Part shown: one piece after another, positions 26,886 to 35,792 of the stretch
Position numbering within the stretch: the stretch's first letter is position 1
Layout of the letters: every line of letters begins with the position of its first letter
DNA from: an uncultured Bacteroidales bacterium
GTDB lineage: Bacteria; Bacteroidota; Bacteroidia; Bacteroidales; Bacteroidaceae
Assembly (NCBI GenBank): GCA_945833885.1
Contig: CAMAFY010000023.1
Span: forward strand, 1 to 44,129
Length of the DNA: 44,129 bases
Direction of reading: 5' to 3'
Made by a program: the position numbers and the translations under genes
Notes under the pieces: generated by a model
The model's database searches: none
What the model was told of the DNA's origin: nothing
Seen by the model: the letters and a program-made list of their open reading frames with translations, nothing else

Positions 26886-27476
26886 TCAGCCTTTCTTCAC
26901 GCCGAGGGCGCGGCAGATGAGACGTTCGGCAAGTGGAATGCTGTCTTCCACGCTGATGCCGTTGCCCACCTTGTCGAAGATGTACGGCACTTCCATGCCC
27001 TTGATGGCGAAGTGGATGATGTCGGCGGTGAGGTTGATGTTGTCCACCTCGAAGGTTCCCATCTCGATGCCCTGCTGGAGGATGGAACGGATGGCGAAGA
27101 TTTCCTCCATATCGAAGCGCTTGCGCGTGCGTTCCACCTTGTTGATGTCGCGGAAGAACTCAGCATTGATGTTGCCGTTGCGCTTGACGATGTCGGCAAT
27201 GAGGCTGAGATGTTTGTAGATGACCTGCACAATCTTCTTTTCGGGTGTGATGTTTGCCTGCACCACCTTGTCCATTTCACCAGAAATGTATTCCAGTTCG
27301 CTCTCCACGACGGCGCTGTAAATCTCCTCCTTGTTGCGGAAATAGGTGTAGAGCGTCCGGCGTCCTCTGCCCGACTGTGCAGCGATGTCGTTCATTGTTG
27401 TCGCCTCAATGCCTTTCTTGGCAAAGAGTTCGCGGGCTACATCAATAAGTTTCTGTCGGGTTTTGCTGATAGACAT
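26886..27476 (-). CDS. TetR/AcrR-family transcriptional regulator
   Basis: This 196-residue protein has the TetR N-terminal helix-turn-helix at about 4-58 (RQKLIDVARELFAKKGIEAT, then DIAAQSGRGRRTLYTYFRNKEEIY). The C-terminal helical ligand domain is not specific enough to name a ligand. It directly precedes fabG on the same strand. Its own likely promoter is at 27558-27590. A role in fatty-acid regulation is possible from context alone. Confidence 0.92.
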   Translation of the reverse strand: MSISKTRQKLIDVARELFAKKGIEATTMNDIAAQSGRGRRTLYTYFRNKEEIYSAVVESELEYISGEMDKVVQANITPEKKIVQVIYKHLSLIADIVKRNGNINAEFFRDINKVERTRKRFDMEEIFAIRSILQQGIEMGTFEVDNINLTADIIHFAIKGMEVPYIFDKVGNGISVEDSIPLAERLICRALGVKKG

Positions 27477-27823
27477 TTTGTCGTTGTATGCGAGGTGAAT
27501 ACTTCTGGAATGGGTTTTTTAGTGGACATCTTGGGGCATTCCTTTCGAAATCCACTGCAAAATTACGCATTTTGTACCGAAGTGTGCAATTTTTCTGCCG
27601 AAATATTTCTCAAATTCCCCAAAATTCGTTCAAACTTCTTTTTCCGTCGCCCCTCTTGGAATGTTGAGAAAGCAAAGCATGCGGCTTGTCAACGCCTTGT
27701 GAGGAAGCGTGGAAACCCTCACGGGGCCCTGCGCTGCGTAGGGAGGAACGGCCGCCATCTCCCCATCCTCTTCCCTCTTGAAACCTCTCCGATATGCGCG
27801 TGCGTGGAGGATAAGACGGGAGA
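27477..27823. other. Intergenic region upstream of the TetR gene
   Basis: Apart from the promoter at 27558-27590 I see no feature here. The stretch 27650-27820 has no credible coding frame on either strand; one minus-strand frame is open but has the composition of a random GC-rich frame. Confidence 0.5.
27558..27590 (-). promoter_or_regulatory. Promoter of the TetR-family gene
   Basis: The minus strand has ATTG (27590-27587), a gap of 21 bases, and TAATTTTG (27565-27558). This matches the Bacteroidetes consensus with one mismatch in the -33 box. The leader would be about 75 bases. Confidence 0.55.
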
Positions 27824-27851
27824 ATTATAGGCAATCCGTGGCAATCCGAGG
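27824..27851. repeat. Short 10-bp-period tract
   Basis: ATAGGCAATCCG, TGGCAATCCG and AGGTAAGTG follow one another at ten-base steps. The type is the same as the longer arrays at 34621-34755 and 36885-37010 (AGGCAATCCT). It abuts the left end of the gene remnant at 27860. Confidence 0.6.
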
Positions 27852-27859
27852 TAAGTGTT

Positions 27860-28186
27860 AAGCGCGCGATCTATCAGCGCGTCCTCGACGAGAAGGTCAG
27901 CATACCCTTCCTCCTGCTTATGCTCACCAGAGCCATACCGGGCTACGACTCAAAGGAAGGCGACGCGGAAGATATGCCCGAGCAGTATGAACGTGCGATG
28001 AACTTGCTGCAGACCTTCACGTCAGGGAGTTCCCTGTTCAGCGTACTGCCCGCCATCAACAGGGGCAGAGAGGAGGAGAGAAAGTCGAGGCTGATGCTCC
28101 TCTATCACGTGTCGCAGATACTCGACACCTACGAATCGTACGTCGACAGTGCCAGCATCATAATTTCCTCCGAAACTTTTATATGA
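27860..28186 (+). pseudogene. Orphan gene remnant, truncated at both ends
   Basis: The plus-strand frame is open from 27815 to 28186 and has a clearly protein-like middle (KRAIYQRVLDEKVSIPFLLL, AIPGYDSKEGD, LFSVLPAINRGREEERKSRL and a C-terminal MLLYHVSQILDTYESYV). The first ATG is at 27920, giving 88 residues, but the sequence before it reads as part of the same helical domain, so the true N-terminus is missing. At the right end the last codons (from about 28163) belong to the 22-bp array, so the C-terminus is missing too. I do not recognise the family. It is the only plus-strand coding trace in the left 40 kb. Confidence 0.55.
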
Positions 28187-28460
28187 TTTCTTCCGAATTT
28201 CTTGAAAGATTCCTCAAAGGTTTTTGGGGGATTTTCCAAAAGTTTTTGAGGGATTCTTCAAAGGTTACAAGAAGGAAGGATTTATGGGCTTTGACGGGGA
28301 ATCCGGAAGCCCTTGAAGGGGAGAGCAGAGGGCTTTGAAGGGGAGTGTGGTAGGGGTTGAAGTGGAGAATAGAAGGGCTTTGAAGGGGAATTAGGATGTA
28401 CTTGAAAGGGGGCGGAGGTTCCTGAAGGGGAGTGTGGAGGTTTACGGAAGGGGAAATCCC
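28163..28460. repeat. 22-bp tandem array, about 13 units
   Basis: Units begin ATTTCCTCCGAAAC and ATTTCTTCCGAATT near 28163 and 28186, then GATTCCTC-type units at 28209, 28230 and 28252. These pass into TTGAAGGGG-type units at 28291, 28313, 28335, 28357, 28380, 28402, 28422 and 28445. Steps are mostly 22 (range 20-24). The motif changes gradually along the array, as it does in the carA-carB spacer. Confidence 0.9.
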
Positions 28461-28489
28461 GGGGGGAGGTGGGGATGTGGGGAAAGGGG

Positions 28490-31042
28490 TCAGTGGGCTT
28501 TGGAGCGTGAGGTGACGAGGTATTCCAGTTGGAGGGTGTTTCCGTCGGTGTCGGTGCCCTTGATGATGTAGGTTCCGGGGGTGAAATGGTCGAAGGTGTA
28601 GCGGTCGGTGAGGGGTGTGCGGTCAACGATGGTGCCTGCAGCGTTGTAGATGTAGAGGCGCATGGGGCGGAGGGTGCTGAGGGTGTTGCCCGTGATGCTG
28701 TATCTTTGGGTCCTCGGCTGTGCGTCGATGGCGTTGCTCTCGTCGACGATGAGCATGGGGAAGTCGATGGCGAAGCCCTTCATGAGTTCGCCGCAGGGGA
28801 AGGGTTCGTCCGCCCAGGCGTCGGCATAGACGAGGCGCATGCGCGATTCTCCGGGTATCGCGTCCTCAGGAACGCTGATGCTGAAGAGGGCGTTGAGGAG
28901 GGTGCTGTTCGCCTGGTTGGCATTTCCTTTCCTGCCCAGCAGTTCGTTGCCTTCGGTGTTGAAGACGAAGTCGCGGTTCCAGTCGGCGAAGAGTGCCGCC
29001 CTGCAGTAGCGCATGTCATCGTCGTTCTGCGTGGTCTTCACCCTGAGGCTGAACTTTGAGCCGGGTTTCACGATGAGCGTTTCGGGTGTGACGACGTATC
29101 CTGTGGCGCTGGGCTGTGCTGAGGAGTAGTTGATGTCGGTCTGTGCGCCCGTTGTCTGTGCGCTGGTGACCCATCGTTTCTCGAGAGCCACGTCGCGTTT
29201 CGATGCTGCGAGAGAGGTGGGGCAGTATTCTGTCTGCTCTTCCGCCTCGGGTACGGGTGCGTCGTTGAGGAGTGCTTCGATGACGTTGACGAGCATTGCT
29301 GCAGATTCGTAGTAGGTGAGTTTTCCGCTCTTGAAGCGTTCGAGTGCTTTTTCGAGGTTTTCGAGGCTTTCGTTGTCGCCGTTTTCGGCATAGAATTTCC
29401 GCAAGGCGAGCACTTTCTCGTATTGTTGTATGCCTTCGATGAGACGTTCGAAACGTACGCCGGATCGGCATCCGGGATATACGCTGTAGGTGTCGCCGGG
29501 TGCGAACATGCGGAATCTGGAGTCGGTGAGTGGGGTGTCGTGCCAGTTCATCCACGACCAATGCAGGTAGCCGTCGAGGTTGTTCGCCAGACAATATAGG
29601 GGGAGGTATGCGGCTTCGGCGGGTGCGGAGTTGGTGAAGATGTTGGGTTGCGGGTCGGCGCAACTGGTGTATGCGGTGGTGACGAAGCCGTTGGCTTTGC
29701 GTTCGGCGAGTTCTGCGGCTGAGAATTCCTGGTCGAGTGCGATGGAATAGTCGTAGAGCACGGTGGCGAACTCCTGGTGTTTGACGCCTGCGAGGGCCAT
29801 CTTGATGCCGGGAAGTACGTCCTGTGCAATCTTGTAGGCGCTTCTCATAGCGTCGAGTCCGCGCTCATCCATGGCGAGACACGTCTTGTCGAACCATCCC
29901 ATTTCGCGGAGGTGTTTGCCGAAGGCTTCGAGGAAACTGGTCCATAGTGTGCGGTAAGCCTCGCTGTTGTGGTCGGCGGCGATGTACTGGTAGGTTTGTG
30001 TTTTGGCGTCGAAATACCGGAACTTCATTTCCCAGGGGATCATGGAGTAGCAGTTGATTTGCCGGTCGATGCCGCATTCCTCGCAGAGTTTGACGTAGGC
30101 GTCGAAGCGGTCGTAGCGGTATTCCCAGTCACCTTCGGTGTTAAGAATGGTCTCCACCATGGGTTCGAACTTGTCGTGGCTCTGCACGCCCCAGGGTTCG
30201 TAGAAGAGGATGGTGGTAGCCACGCGCTGTCCTGCCCGTGCGAGCATGCGGAGATAGGGGCGCAGGGCGTCGAGGTGTTCGGTGGAATAGATGTCGGTGC
30301 CGTAGTATCGGCTCACGGCATAGGGCTGCTGCCAGAAGTCGAGGTGGAAGGTCTGGTCGGCGGGTTTCGGCAGGGTGTGCTCGCGGATGTTGACCTTCAT
30401 GTTGAGGCTTGCGAGGGCCTCTCCGCTGTCCTCGCCGGTTACCTGCAGCGTGAGGGCGTATGCTCCGGGTGCGGCATCGTAGGGAATCTCGAGCGTGCAC
30501 CACACTGGGCGCACCTCCATGCCCTGGAGTTCCAACGGTGCGTCGCGGTCGATGATGTCGGGCACCAGATAGGTCTCGGTGTTCATGGGGTTGTTTCCGC
30601 AGGCTTTGAAGCCGTCGGTGATGACGTATCTCAGGAATCGCGCCTCCGCCCCGGCGTATTCCGCGTCATTGCCGTCGGTGCTTCTCATCGGCGACATGCT
30701 CACTTTGATGCGTCCTTGTCCGACGGGTGCGAAGAGCAGAGCCTCCATGTTCGCGCGTTCTCCGCGCCAGACGTAGATGGTGGTGTCCGCCTTGATTTTC
30801 GTCTGCGGCAGGCTGTGGCGGCTGTAGTGTACGTCGCGCGATGCCCATGTGGCGTAGAGGCGCTCATCGAGGTCCGCCCATTCCTCGGGGTTTGCGGCGA
30901 TGGGTGAGGTGGGCTCCTCGTAGTCGTCGATGGGGAATGCTGTGCGTTCTGCGGTGTTCTTCCCGGTCGTCTGCTGGCCGTAGGCTTGTGGGGCGAGGGC
31001 GAATGCGAGGCAAAGGGAGAGGATGGTGAATGTTTTTTTCAT
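28490..31042 (-). CDS. Secreted GH123-like glycoside hydrolase with GEVED and C-terminal tail domains
   Basis: This 850-residue protein has a signal peptide (1-22, ending AYGQ). Residues 30-225 are a beta-rich domain. The catalytic domain (about 230-590) resembles GH123/DUF4091, enzymes that remove N-acetyl-beta-galactosamine by substrate-assisted catalysis. The neighbouring Asp-Glu pair expected there is D392-E393 in CLAMDERGLDAMR, and the aromatic LHWSWMNWHDTP segment fits the substrate cleft. A GEVED-type domain follows (about 655-775, with ALFADWNRDFVF and a GELMKGFAIDFPM core). The last 70 residues are a sorting-like tail (YIIKGTDTDGN). It is downstream of the sialidase on the same strand, 256 bases away. 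The substrate is inferred from the family. Confidence 0.78.
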   Translation of the reverse strand: MKKTFTILSLCLAFALAPQAYGQQTTGKNTAERTAFPIDDYEEPTSPIAANPEEWADLDERLYATWASRDVHYSRHSLPQTKIKADTTIYVWRGERANMEALLFAPVGQGRIKVSMSPMRSTDGNDAEYAGAEARFLRYVITDGFKACGNNPMNTETYLVPDIIDRDAPLELQGMEVRPVWCTLEIPYDAAPGAYALTLQVTGEDSGEALASLNMKVNIREHTLPKPADQTFHLDFWQQPYAVSRYYGTDIYSTEHLDALRPYLRMLARAGQRVATTILFYEPWGVQSHDKFEPMVETILNTEGDWEYRYDRFDAYVKLCEECGIDRQINCYSMIPWEMKFRYFDAKTQTYQYIAADHNSEAYRTLWTSFLEAFGKHLREMGWFDKTCLAMDERGLDAMRSAYKIAQDVLPGIKMALAGVKHQEFATVLYDYSIALDQEFSAAELAERKANGFVTTAYTSCADPQPNIFTNSAPAEAAYLPLYCLANNLDGYLHWSWMNWHDTPLTDSRFRMFAPGDTYSVYPGCRSGVRFERLIEGIQQYEKVLALRKFYAENGDNESLENLEKALERFKSGKLTYYESAAMLVNVIEALLNDAPVPEAEEQTEYCPTSLAASKRDVALEKRWVTSAQTTGAQTDINYSSAQPSATGYVVTPETLIVKPGSKFSLRVKTTQNDDDMRYCRAALFADWNRDFVFNTEGNELLGRKGNANQANSTLLNALFSISVPEDAIPGESRMRLVYADAWADEPFPCGELMKGFAIDFPMLIVDESNAIDAQPRTQRYSITGNTLSTLRPMRLYIYNAAGTIVDRTPLTDRYTFDHFTPGTYIIKGTDTDGNTLQLEYLVTSRSKAH

Positions 31043-31083
31043 GAGTATGCGAAGAATAAGGTGAGGGGATTGGAGGGGGCGAT

Positions 31084-31236
31084 AGGAAAGCCGAGAAAAT
31101 CCAAGGAAAACCTAAGAAATTTGAGGAAAACCTAAGAGGGAAAAGCAGGGGGAAACAAAGGCAATCCGAGGGGAACCTAAGGGGGAAGGCTGGGGGAAAC
31201 CTAAGGGGAAAGCAGGGGGATTCTATGGGATTATAG
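31084..31236. repeat. 20-22-bp tandem array between the sialidase and GH123-like genes
   Basis: AGGAAA(A/G)CC(T/G)A(A/G)G recurs at 31084, 31104 and 31124 (period 20). Looser units GGGGAACCTAAGGGGGAAGG and GGGGGAAACCTAAGGGGAAA follow at 22. The array is purine-rich on the plus strand. Confidence 0.8.
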
Positions 31237-31276
31237 AAAGGAGTGGGGGGCTATTTTTTTTAGCCCCCCATCCTTT
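31237..31276. terminator. Strong hairpin downstream of the sialidase gene, T-rich loop
   Basis: AAAGGA-g-TGGGGGGCTA (31237-31253) pairs with TAGCCCCCCATCCTTT (31261-31276) around a loop made only of T. The stem is sixteen base pairs with one bulge. On the minus strand the loop is poly-A and no U-tract follows, so the usual terminator mechanism would be weak. It lies 22 bases beyond the sialidase stop. Confidence 0.55.
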
Positions 31277-31298
31277 GCGAGACGGGAAAGACCGTGGT

Positions 31299-34200
31299 TT
31301 ATTTCACGATGGTCTTTTGTCCGTTGATGATGTATACGCCTTTTGCGTCAGGCATGGTGCGGCGTCCGCGGAGGTCGTAGCACACCTGGTCGGTGGCGTC
31401 GCCGGTGATGGTGTGGCAGATGCCGACATTCAGGGGAGCCTCTTCGATGAGCAGTGCCGAGGAGTATGTGTCGTTGAAGTATGCAGCGCTGGCACCGTCG
31501 TAGGTGTCGCCGTTCTTGATGACGAAATATCCCACCTTCGCGGCGTCGTCGCGCTCACCGTTGAGGGTGACGTATCCGAAACGTTCGCGGGCGGTTCCCG
31601 TCACTTGGTCGCCCTGCATTTTGAGAACGGAGAGTTCGGCTGCGCTCACATGGGAGTTGGCATATCCGCGGTTGCTGTTGTAACCGTTGGAACTTCCGCC
31701 GGAGTTCGCTCCACGATAGACGAGAAAACGTCCGCCATTATCGACGAAATTGTACTTGCCAGCCGTCTCGCCGTCGCGTGCGGTGAGGCGTGCGCTTTCG
31801 GGATAGTTGGTGTTGTCCGTGTCGGTTGTGACGTTGATGTCGTAGCGGTCGGCAGCCTCATCGTAGCACATATAGGCGCGTACGCCGCTCTTGCTGACGC
31901 AGGTGATGGTGTAAGCCTTTCCGGCGACGGGCATTTCGATGTCGTCGGTTGCCACATACTGTTCGATGACGTCTTCGAAAGCGGCGACGTCGTCGCGTGA
32001 GAAGGTGCAGGTTCCGATCTTTGCCTCCGCTTCGTCGGCCTTTTCCTTCAGGGTGGTGCGCTGTTCAGCGTCGTTGGCGGGATATCCCACGCCCGTCATG
32101 CCGAGGAGGAGGCGTGCTTCGGCGATGGCGGCCTTCATCTCCTCCGTGAAATCGGTCTGTTCGGGGTCTTTTCCGGCAAGGAGGTTGCGGATAAGGTCGG
32201 TCTCTTCGTAGGTGCCCTCAGTGCTGAGGTTTTCTATGGCCTGCTGCAATTTTCCCTTGATGGCGTCGGAGACATCGGCTCCTTGCAGCAGTTCTTCAAA
32301 AAAACGCTTCAGGATGGCTGTACGGTCGATGTCGCGCTTTATGCTATAAGCCTTGTCTGTAATCTTTTCAAGGGAGATGGGAATGTAGATTCCGTCGTAA
32401 CCATCGTTGTTATGACCGTCCTTCACGCCGATGTAGCGGTAGTTTTCCTCAAAGAAGAATCCGATTTTGTCGTCCTTTTGGAGACACATGGTGGAGTAGG
32501 CCGATGTGTTTTGGCTCACCTGGAGCGAACCGTCCCAGTCCTTTGCGAAGGCTGTGACGTCCTTCCAGTCCTCGGCGCTGAAAAGTTCCTTGTAGAAGAT
32601 GCCGACATTGTTGCGGCTTCCTGCCATAGGCACGGATTGGAGTGCGACGTAGACTTCGGCCTCGTCGGCGTTGCGTACGGCTGGCACGATGAGGATTTCG
32701 CCGTTCGTACTGTTGCCACCGATGGCGATACCATTGTTGACAGCCCCCGAGAAGGTCTGTGATGCCCACTCGCCTTCGGCGGTGGCCGAGTTGGTGAAGG
32801 TGTAGATGTTGTAGTAACGTCCTGAAGCGCAGCGGCTTGAAATCAGCAGTCTGCCGTCGGGAAGTTCCTCGCATTTCGGTTCGTCGCCGTTGGGCACGGG
32901 CAGTGCCTTTGCTCCTCCGAGGGCGTTCCACGTCTCTCCGAAGTCGTCGGAATAGATGACTCGGTTGCCGTTTGGCTTAGCGCAGAGGGCGGCATATATG
33001 CGGTAGTGCGATCCGACCTTCACGGTTTTGCTCTGGCAGATCTTACCACTTCCTACGAACATGCTCTGTACGACGTTTCCGCTGTCGTAGAGCGAGTAGA
33101 TGCTTTCGGTGATTTCCTCGGGCTCCTCCCAAGTGAGTCCGCCGTCGTGGCTGCGGTGTCGTGCGATGCGGTTTGGATTGTTGCGTGTGGCCTGGCTGTA
33201 AATGGTGTTTCCGGTGACGCTGATGACGAGGACTTCATTGTTGTCCTCGCAGTCGGCAACGATGGCTGGGTCGCCGTATCCGCACTTGGGGTCGCCGGAG
33301 ATGCCGTTACCTTCGGCCATGACGAGGGCCTTGCTCCAAGTCTGTCCGTTGTCATCGCTGTAGCGGTAGTGGAGGTCAACCTGTCCGTATCCGATGTCGG
33401 TGCCGCAGACAAGGTAACCGTTGACGGCGATGAGGCGGCCTGTCTCGCAGGTGGCTGCGATGGCCGGGATGCGGTATGGGATGTCGCTGTTGGCGGTGTC
33501 GAAGAGTTTGGTGCGTTCAAGGCTCTCTTCGTCATAAGGACCGTAGAAGACTTCGAGTTTCTTCACCAGTACGCCCTTGTTCTGTGTCTCGCAGGAGATG
33601 CCGAAAGTGGTGGATTTCTTGCACATTCCGCTGACGGGAATCTCGTATTCTGTGGAGCCCTGCATCTGCAGTACGGTGTTGATAGGCTCCGCTGTGACGA
33701 GCATGGAGTATGCAGGGTCGTCGTTGCGGACGATGATGTTGTAGCCGAGGATGCGGAATCCCTCAGAGATGGAGAGGGTGTAGACGTTCTCGTAGTTGTT
33801 GAGTCCTGTGTAGCACTGTAATCCGTCGGCGGTTTCCTTCATGTTGTTGCGGTCGACGGAGAGGGTGATTTCGGGTTCTTTGGAGTTTGAAGTCCATTTG
33901 TAAGCCCAAGTGCTGGTGGTTCCGGGCAACTGTTCGAACACTCCGTCCGTGCTGTTGACGAGGCATGATGGTGCTTTCTCGAGGGCGTTGAACTCGGCGC
34001 ACGTGAGCCAGTAGTTGTCGGTCAGCACGGTGGCGTCGGCGACGAAGAGGATGTAGCGTGCGTTCTTCGGAGTGTCGAAGTGGAAGGTTTGCACTTGGTC
34101 GTTGCCAGTCCAAATCCATGTTCCGCTGGCATCGGCGGTACCGAGTCCGTCGGTGCTGAGTGCTGAGTTTTTGTTGGCGAGGTTTTGCAGTTTGTCAAAG

Positions 34201-34574
34201 CCTCCGAAGGGCATATCCTCCTCGGCGGTGTAGAGATAGATACGCCATTCTGTGGGTTTTGTTCCGTCCGTTTTGTCGGTACGTCCCTGATAGTCGAAGC
34301 CGGTCAGTTCGTGTTCTTCCGCCATATCAATGAGGAAAGCCTGCGGCATTCCGGCACCAGTTTTGGATCCGCTCCAGTCGGAGTGGTACCATGTTGCGCT
34401 GTTGCCGTCGATGGCGGCGAAAGCCCTACCGTCGGCAGCGTTCTCAATCTGCGTGGTGGCGTTGCTGTAGGCCGTGATGTTCCATCCTGAACGGTCGATG
34501 GTGACGTTCTGGGCCTGCAAACTTCCCATCATACCGAGTAATGCGGCTGTGAGAGAGAGTAAGAATTTCTTCAT
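31299..34574 (-). CDS. Secreted exo-alpha-sialidase (GH33-type) with F5/8C domain
   Basis: I place the start at 34574 (MKKFLLSLTAALLGMMGSLQ signal peptide, 1-22), although the frame is open to 34673, giving 1091 residues. Residues about 27-200 are an F5/8 type C (discoidin/CBM32-like) carbohydrate-binding domain ending CAEFNALE. About 205-350 are a second beta domain. The sialidase propeller follows, with the arginine-containing YRIPAIAAT at 367-375 and Asp boxes SDDNGQTW (406-413), SHDGGLTW (475-482) and SDDFGETW (542-549). Residues about 720-1050 are a helical and then beta-rich region that I do not recognise. The protein ends in a YDLRGRRTMPDAKGVYIING tail. It should release terminal sialic acid from host glycans outside the cell. 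Confidence 0.92.
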   Translation of the reverse strand: MKKFLLSLTAALLGMMGSLQAQNVTIDRSGWNITAYSNATTQIENAADGRAFAAIDGNSATWYHSDWSGSKTGAGMPQAFLIDMAEEHELTGFDYQGRTDKTDGTKPTEWRIYLYTAEEDMPFGGFDKLQNLANKNSALSTDGLGTADASGTWIWTGNDQVQTFHFDTPKNARYILFVADATVLTDNYWLTCAEFNALEKAPSCLVNSTDGVFEQLPGTTSTWAYKWTSNSKEPEITLSVDRNNMKETADGLQCYTGLNNYENVYTLSISEGFRILGYNIIVRNDDPAYSMLVTAEPINTVLQMQGSTEYEIPVSGMCKKSTTFGISCETQNKGVLVKKLEVFYGPYDEESLERTKLFDTANSDIPYRIPAIAATCETGRLIAVNGYLVCGTDIGYGQVDLHYRYSDDNGQTWSKALVMAEGNGISGDPKCGYGDPAIVADCEDNNEVLVISVTGNTIYSQATRNNPNRIARHRSHDGGLTWEEPEEITESIYSLYDSGNVVQSMFVGSGKICQSKTVKVGSHYRIYAALCAKPNGNRVIYSDDFGETWNALGGAKALPVPNGDEPKCEELPDGRLLISSRCASGRYYNIYTFTNSATAEGEWASQTFSGAVNNGIAIGGNSTNGEILIVPAVRNADEAEVYVALQSVPMAGSRNNVGIFYKELFSAEDWKDVTAFAKDWDGSLQVSQNTSAYSTMCLQKDDKIGFFFEENYRYIGVKDGHNNDGYDGIYIPISLEKITDKAYSIKRDIDRTAILKRFFEELLQGADVSDAIKGKLQQAIENLSTEGTYEETDLIRNLLAGKDPEQTDFTEEMKAAIAEARLLLGMTGVGYPANDAEQRTTLKEKADEAEAKIGTCTFSRDDVAAFEDVIEQYVATDDIEMPVAGKAYTITCVSKSGVRAYMCYDEAADRYDINVTTDTDNTNYPESARLTARDGETAGKYNFVDNGGRFLVYRGANSGGSSNGYNSNRGYANSHVSAAELSVLKMQGDQVTGTARERFGYVTLNGERDDAAKVGYFVIKNGDTYDGASAAYFNDTYSSALLIEEAPLNVGICHTITGDATDQVCYDLRGRRTMPDAKGVYIINGQKTIVK

Positions 34575-34620
34575 AAGATTATGGTTTAAGGTTGAAGTTT
34601 TATAAAGGGAGGGAGGATAG

Positions 34621-34755
34621 GAAATTATAGGAAATCCTAGGAAAACCGAGGAAATTCTAGGGGGCTGAGGCAAGGCAATCCTAGGAAACCCTAGGCTATC
34701 CTAGGGGATCCTAGGGGATCCTAGGGGATTATAGGCAATCCTAGGGGGAGTCCGA
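34621..34755. repeat. 10-bp tandem array rich in CCTAGG
   Basis: A decamer of type AGGGGATCCT or AGGAAATCCT repeats with nearly exact 10-base spacing from about 34629 to 34740 (for example CTAGGGGATC at 34701, 34711 and 34721). About eleven or twelve units are visible, with two longer interruptions. The array lies between punA and the sialidase gene. The CCTAGG hexamer is itself palindromic. Confidence 0.93.
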
Positions 34756-34762
34756 GGCAAGG

Positions 34763-35578
34763 CTATGCCGGGTCTTCGGCAATCAGGTCGCGCATGATGT
34801 TGGCGAGGACGGGTTGCACGGCGTTGGCGGCCTGCTGCACCTCCTCGTGACTGACCTCCACAATGCAGCCTTCCACGCCGATGTCGGTGATGATGCTCAC
34901 ACCAAGGGTGCGGATGCCACAATGGTGGGCGACGATGACCTCGGGGACGGTACTCATGCCTACTGCATCTCCACCGAGAATACGGTACATCTTATACTCC
35001 GCTGGTGTCTCGAAAGTGGGTCCGCTTACGCCCACATACACCCCTTCGTGGGCGTTGATGCCGTGGCGGAGTGCAATGTCGTGCGCCCGCCGGAGCAGTT
35101 GGCGGTCGTAGGCCTCGCTCATGTCGGGGAACCGTGGTCCCGTGGGGAAGTTCTTCCCGCGCAGAGGATGCTCGGGGAAAAGGTTGATGTGGTCGCGTAT
35201 GAACATGATGTCGCCGATGCGGAAGTCGGGGTTCATACCCCCTGCGGCGTTGCTGACGTAGAGGGTTTTGATGCCGAGTTCATACATGACCCTTATGGGG
35301 AAGGTGACCGTCTTCATGTCGTAGCCTTCGTAATAGTGGAAACGTCCCTGCATGGCGAGGACGGGTGTGGTGCCGAGATGCCCGAAAAGGAGTCTGCCGC
35401 AGTGACCTTCGACGGTAGAAACTGGGAAGTTTGGGATGTCGGCATAGTTGAAACTGTCGCTTACTTCAATCTCTTCGGCCAGACGTCCGAGTCCTGTTCC
35501 GAGGATGATGGCGGTGGTGGGCTTCTGTGAGGTGTGTGCCTGCAACCATGCTGCGGTGTCTTTGATTTTTTCGTACAT
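34763..35578 (-). CDS. punA: Purine nucleoside phosphorylase
   Basis: This 271-residue enzyme splits inosine and guanosine with phosphate (purine salvage). It is of the trimeric PNP-I type: ILGTGLGRLAEEI at 25-37, VEGHCGRLLFG at 56-66, QGRFHYYEGY near 77-86, and TLYVSNAAGGMNPDF at 105-119, which forms the base and phosphate site. Length is typical. It is followed on the left by the 10-bp array and preceded by lpxK and sppA on the same strand. The order sppA-lpxK-punA recurs in Bacteroidales. Confidence 0.95.
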   Translation of the reverse strand: MYEKIKDTAAWLQAHTSQKPTTAIILGTGLGRLAEEIEVSDSFNYADIPNFPVSTVEGHCGRLLFGHLGTTPVLAMQGRFHYYEGYDMKTVTFPIRVMYELGIKTLYVSNAAGGMNPDFRIGDIMFIRDHINLFPEHPLRGKNFPTGPRFPDMSEAYDRQLLRRAHDIALRHGINAHEGVYVGVSGPTFETPAEYKMYRILGGDAVGMSTVPEVIVAHHCGIRTLGVSIITDIGVEGCIVEVSHEEVQQAANAVQPVLANIMRDLIAEDPA

Positions 35579-35690
35579 AAGTAAGTGAACAAATTAGGGT
35601 GGATTCCATGATTTACCACCGTAAATTCGTGGTGAAATTTCGGTCGGAAAATAAAACAGATGTCCGTCTTAAGGCGGGAGTGTGTAGGAT

Positions 35691-35758
35691 GATTTCCGGA
35701 GATGCTTTGGATTGTTTCCGGAGATGCTTTGGATTGTTTCCGGAGATGTTTTGGATGA
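35691..35758. repeat. 22-bp tandem array, three copies
   Basis: TTTCCGGAGATGCTTTGGAT starts at 35693, 35715 and 35737, exactly 22 apart, with one substitution in the last copy. It lies between lpxK and punA, about 110 bases upstream of the punA start. Confidence 0.95.
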
Positions 35759-35792
35759 TTTGATATGATCTTTTGCGTTCGCCGGTAGCGGA

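Noticed and set aside
27610..27834. Minus-strand 74-residue frame upstream of the TetR gene
   Set aside because: Random-like composition and overlap with a short repeat tract; no supporting context.
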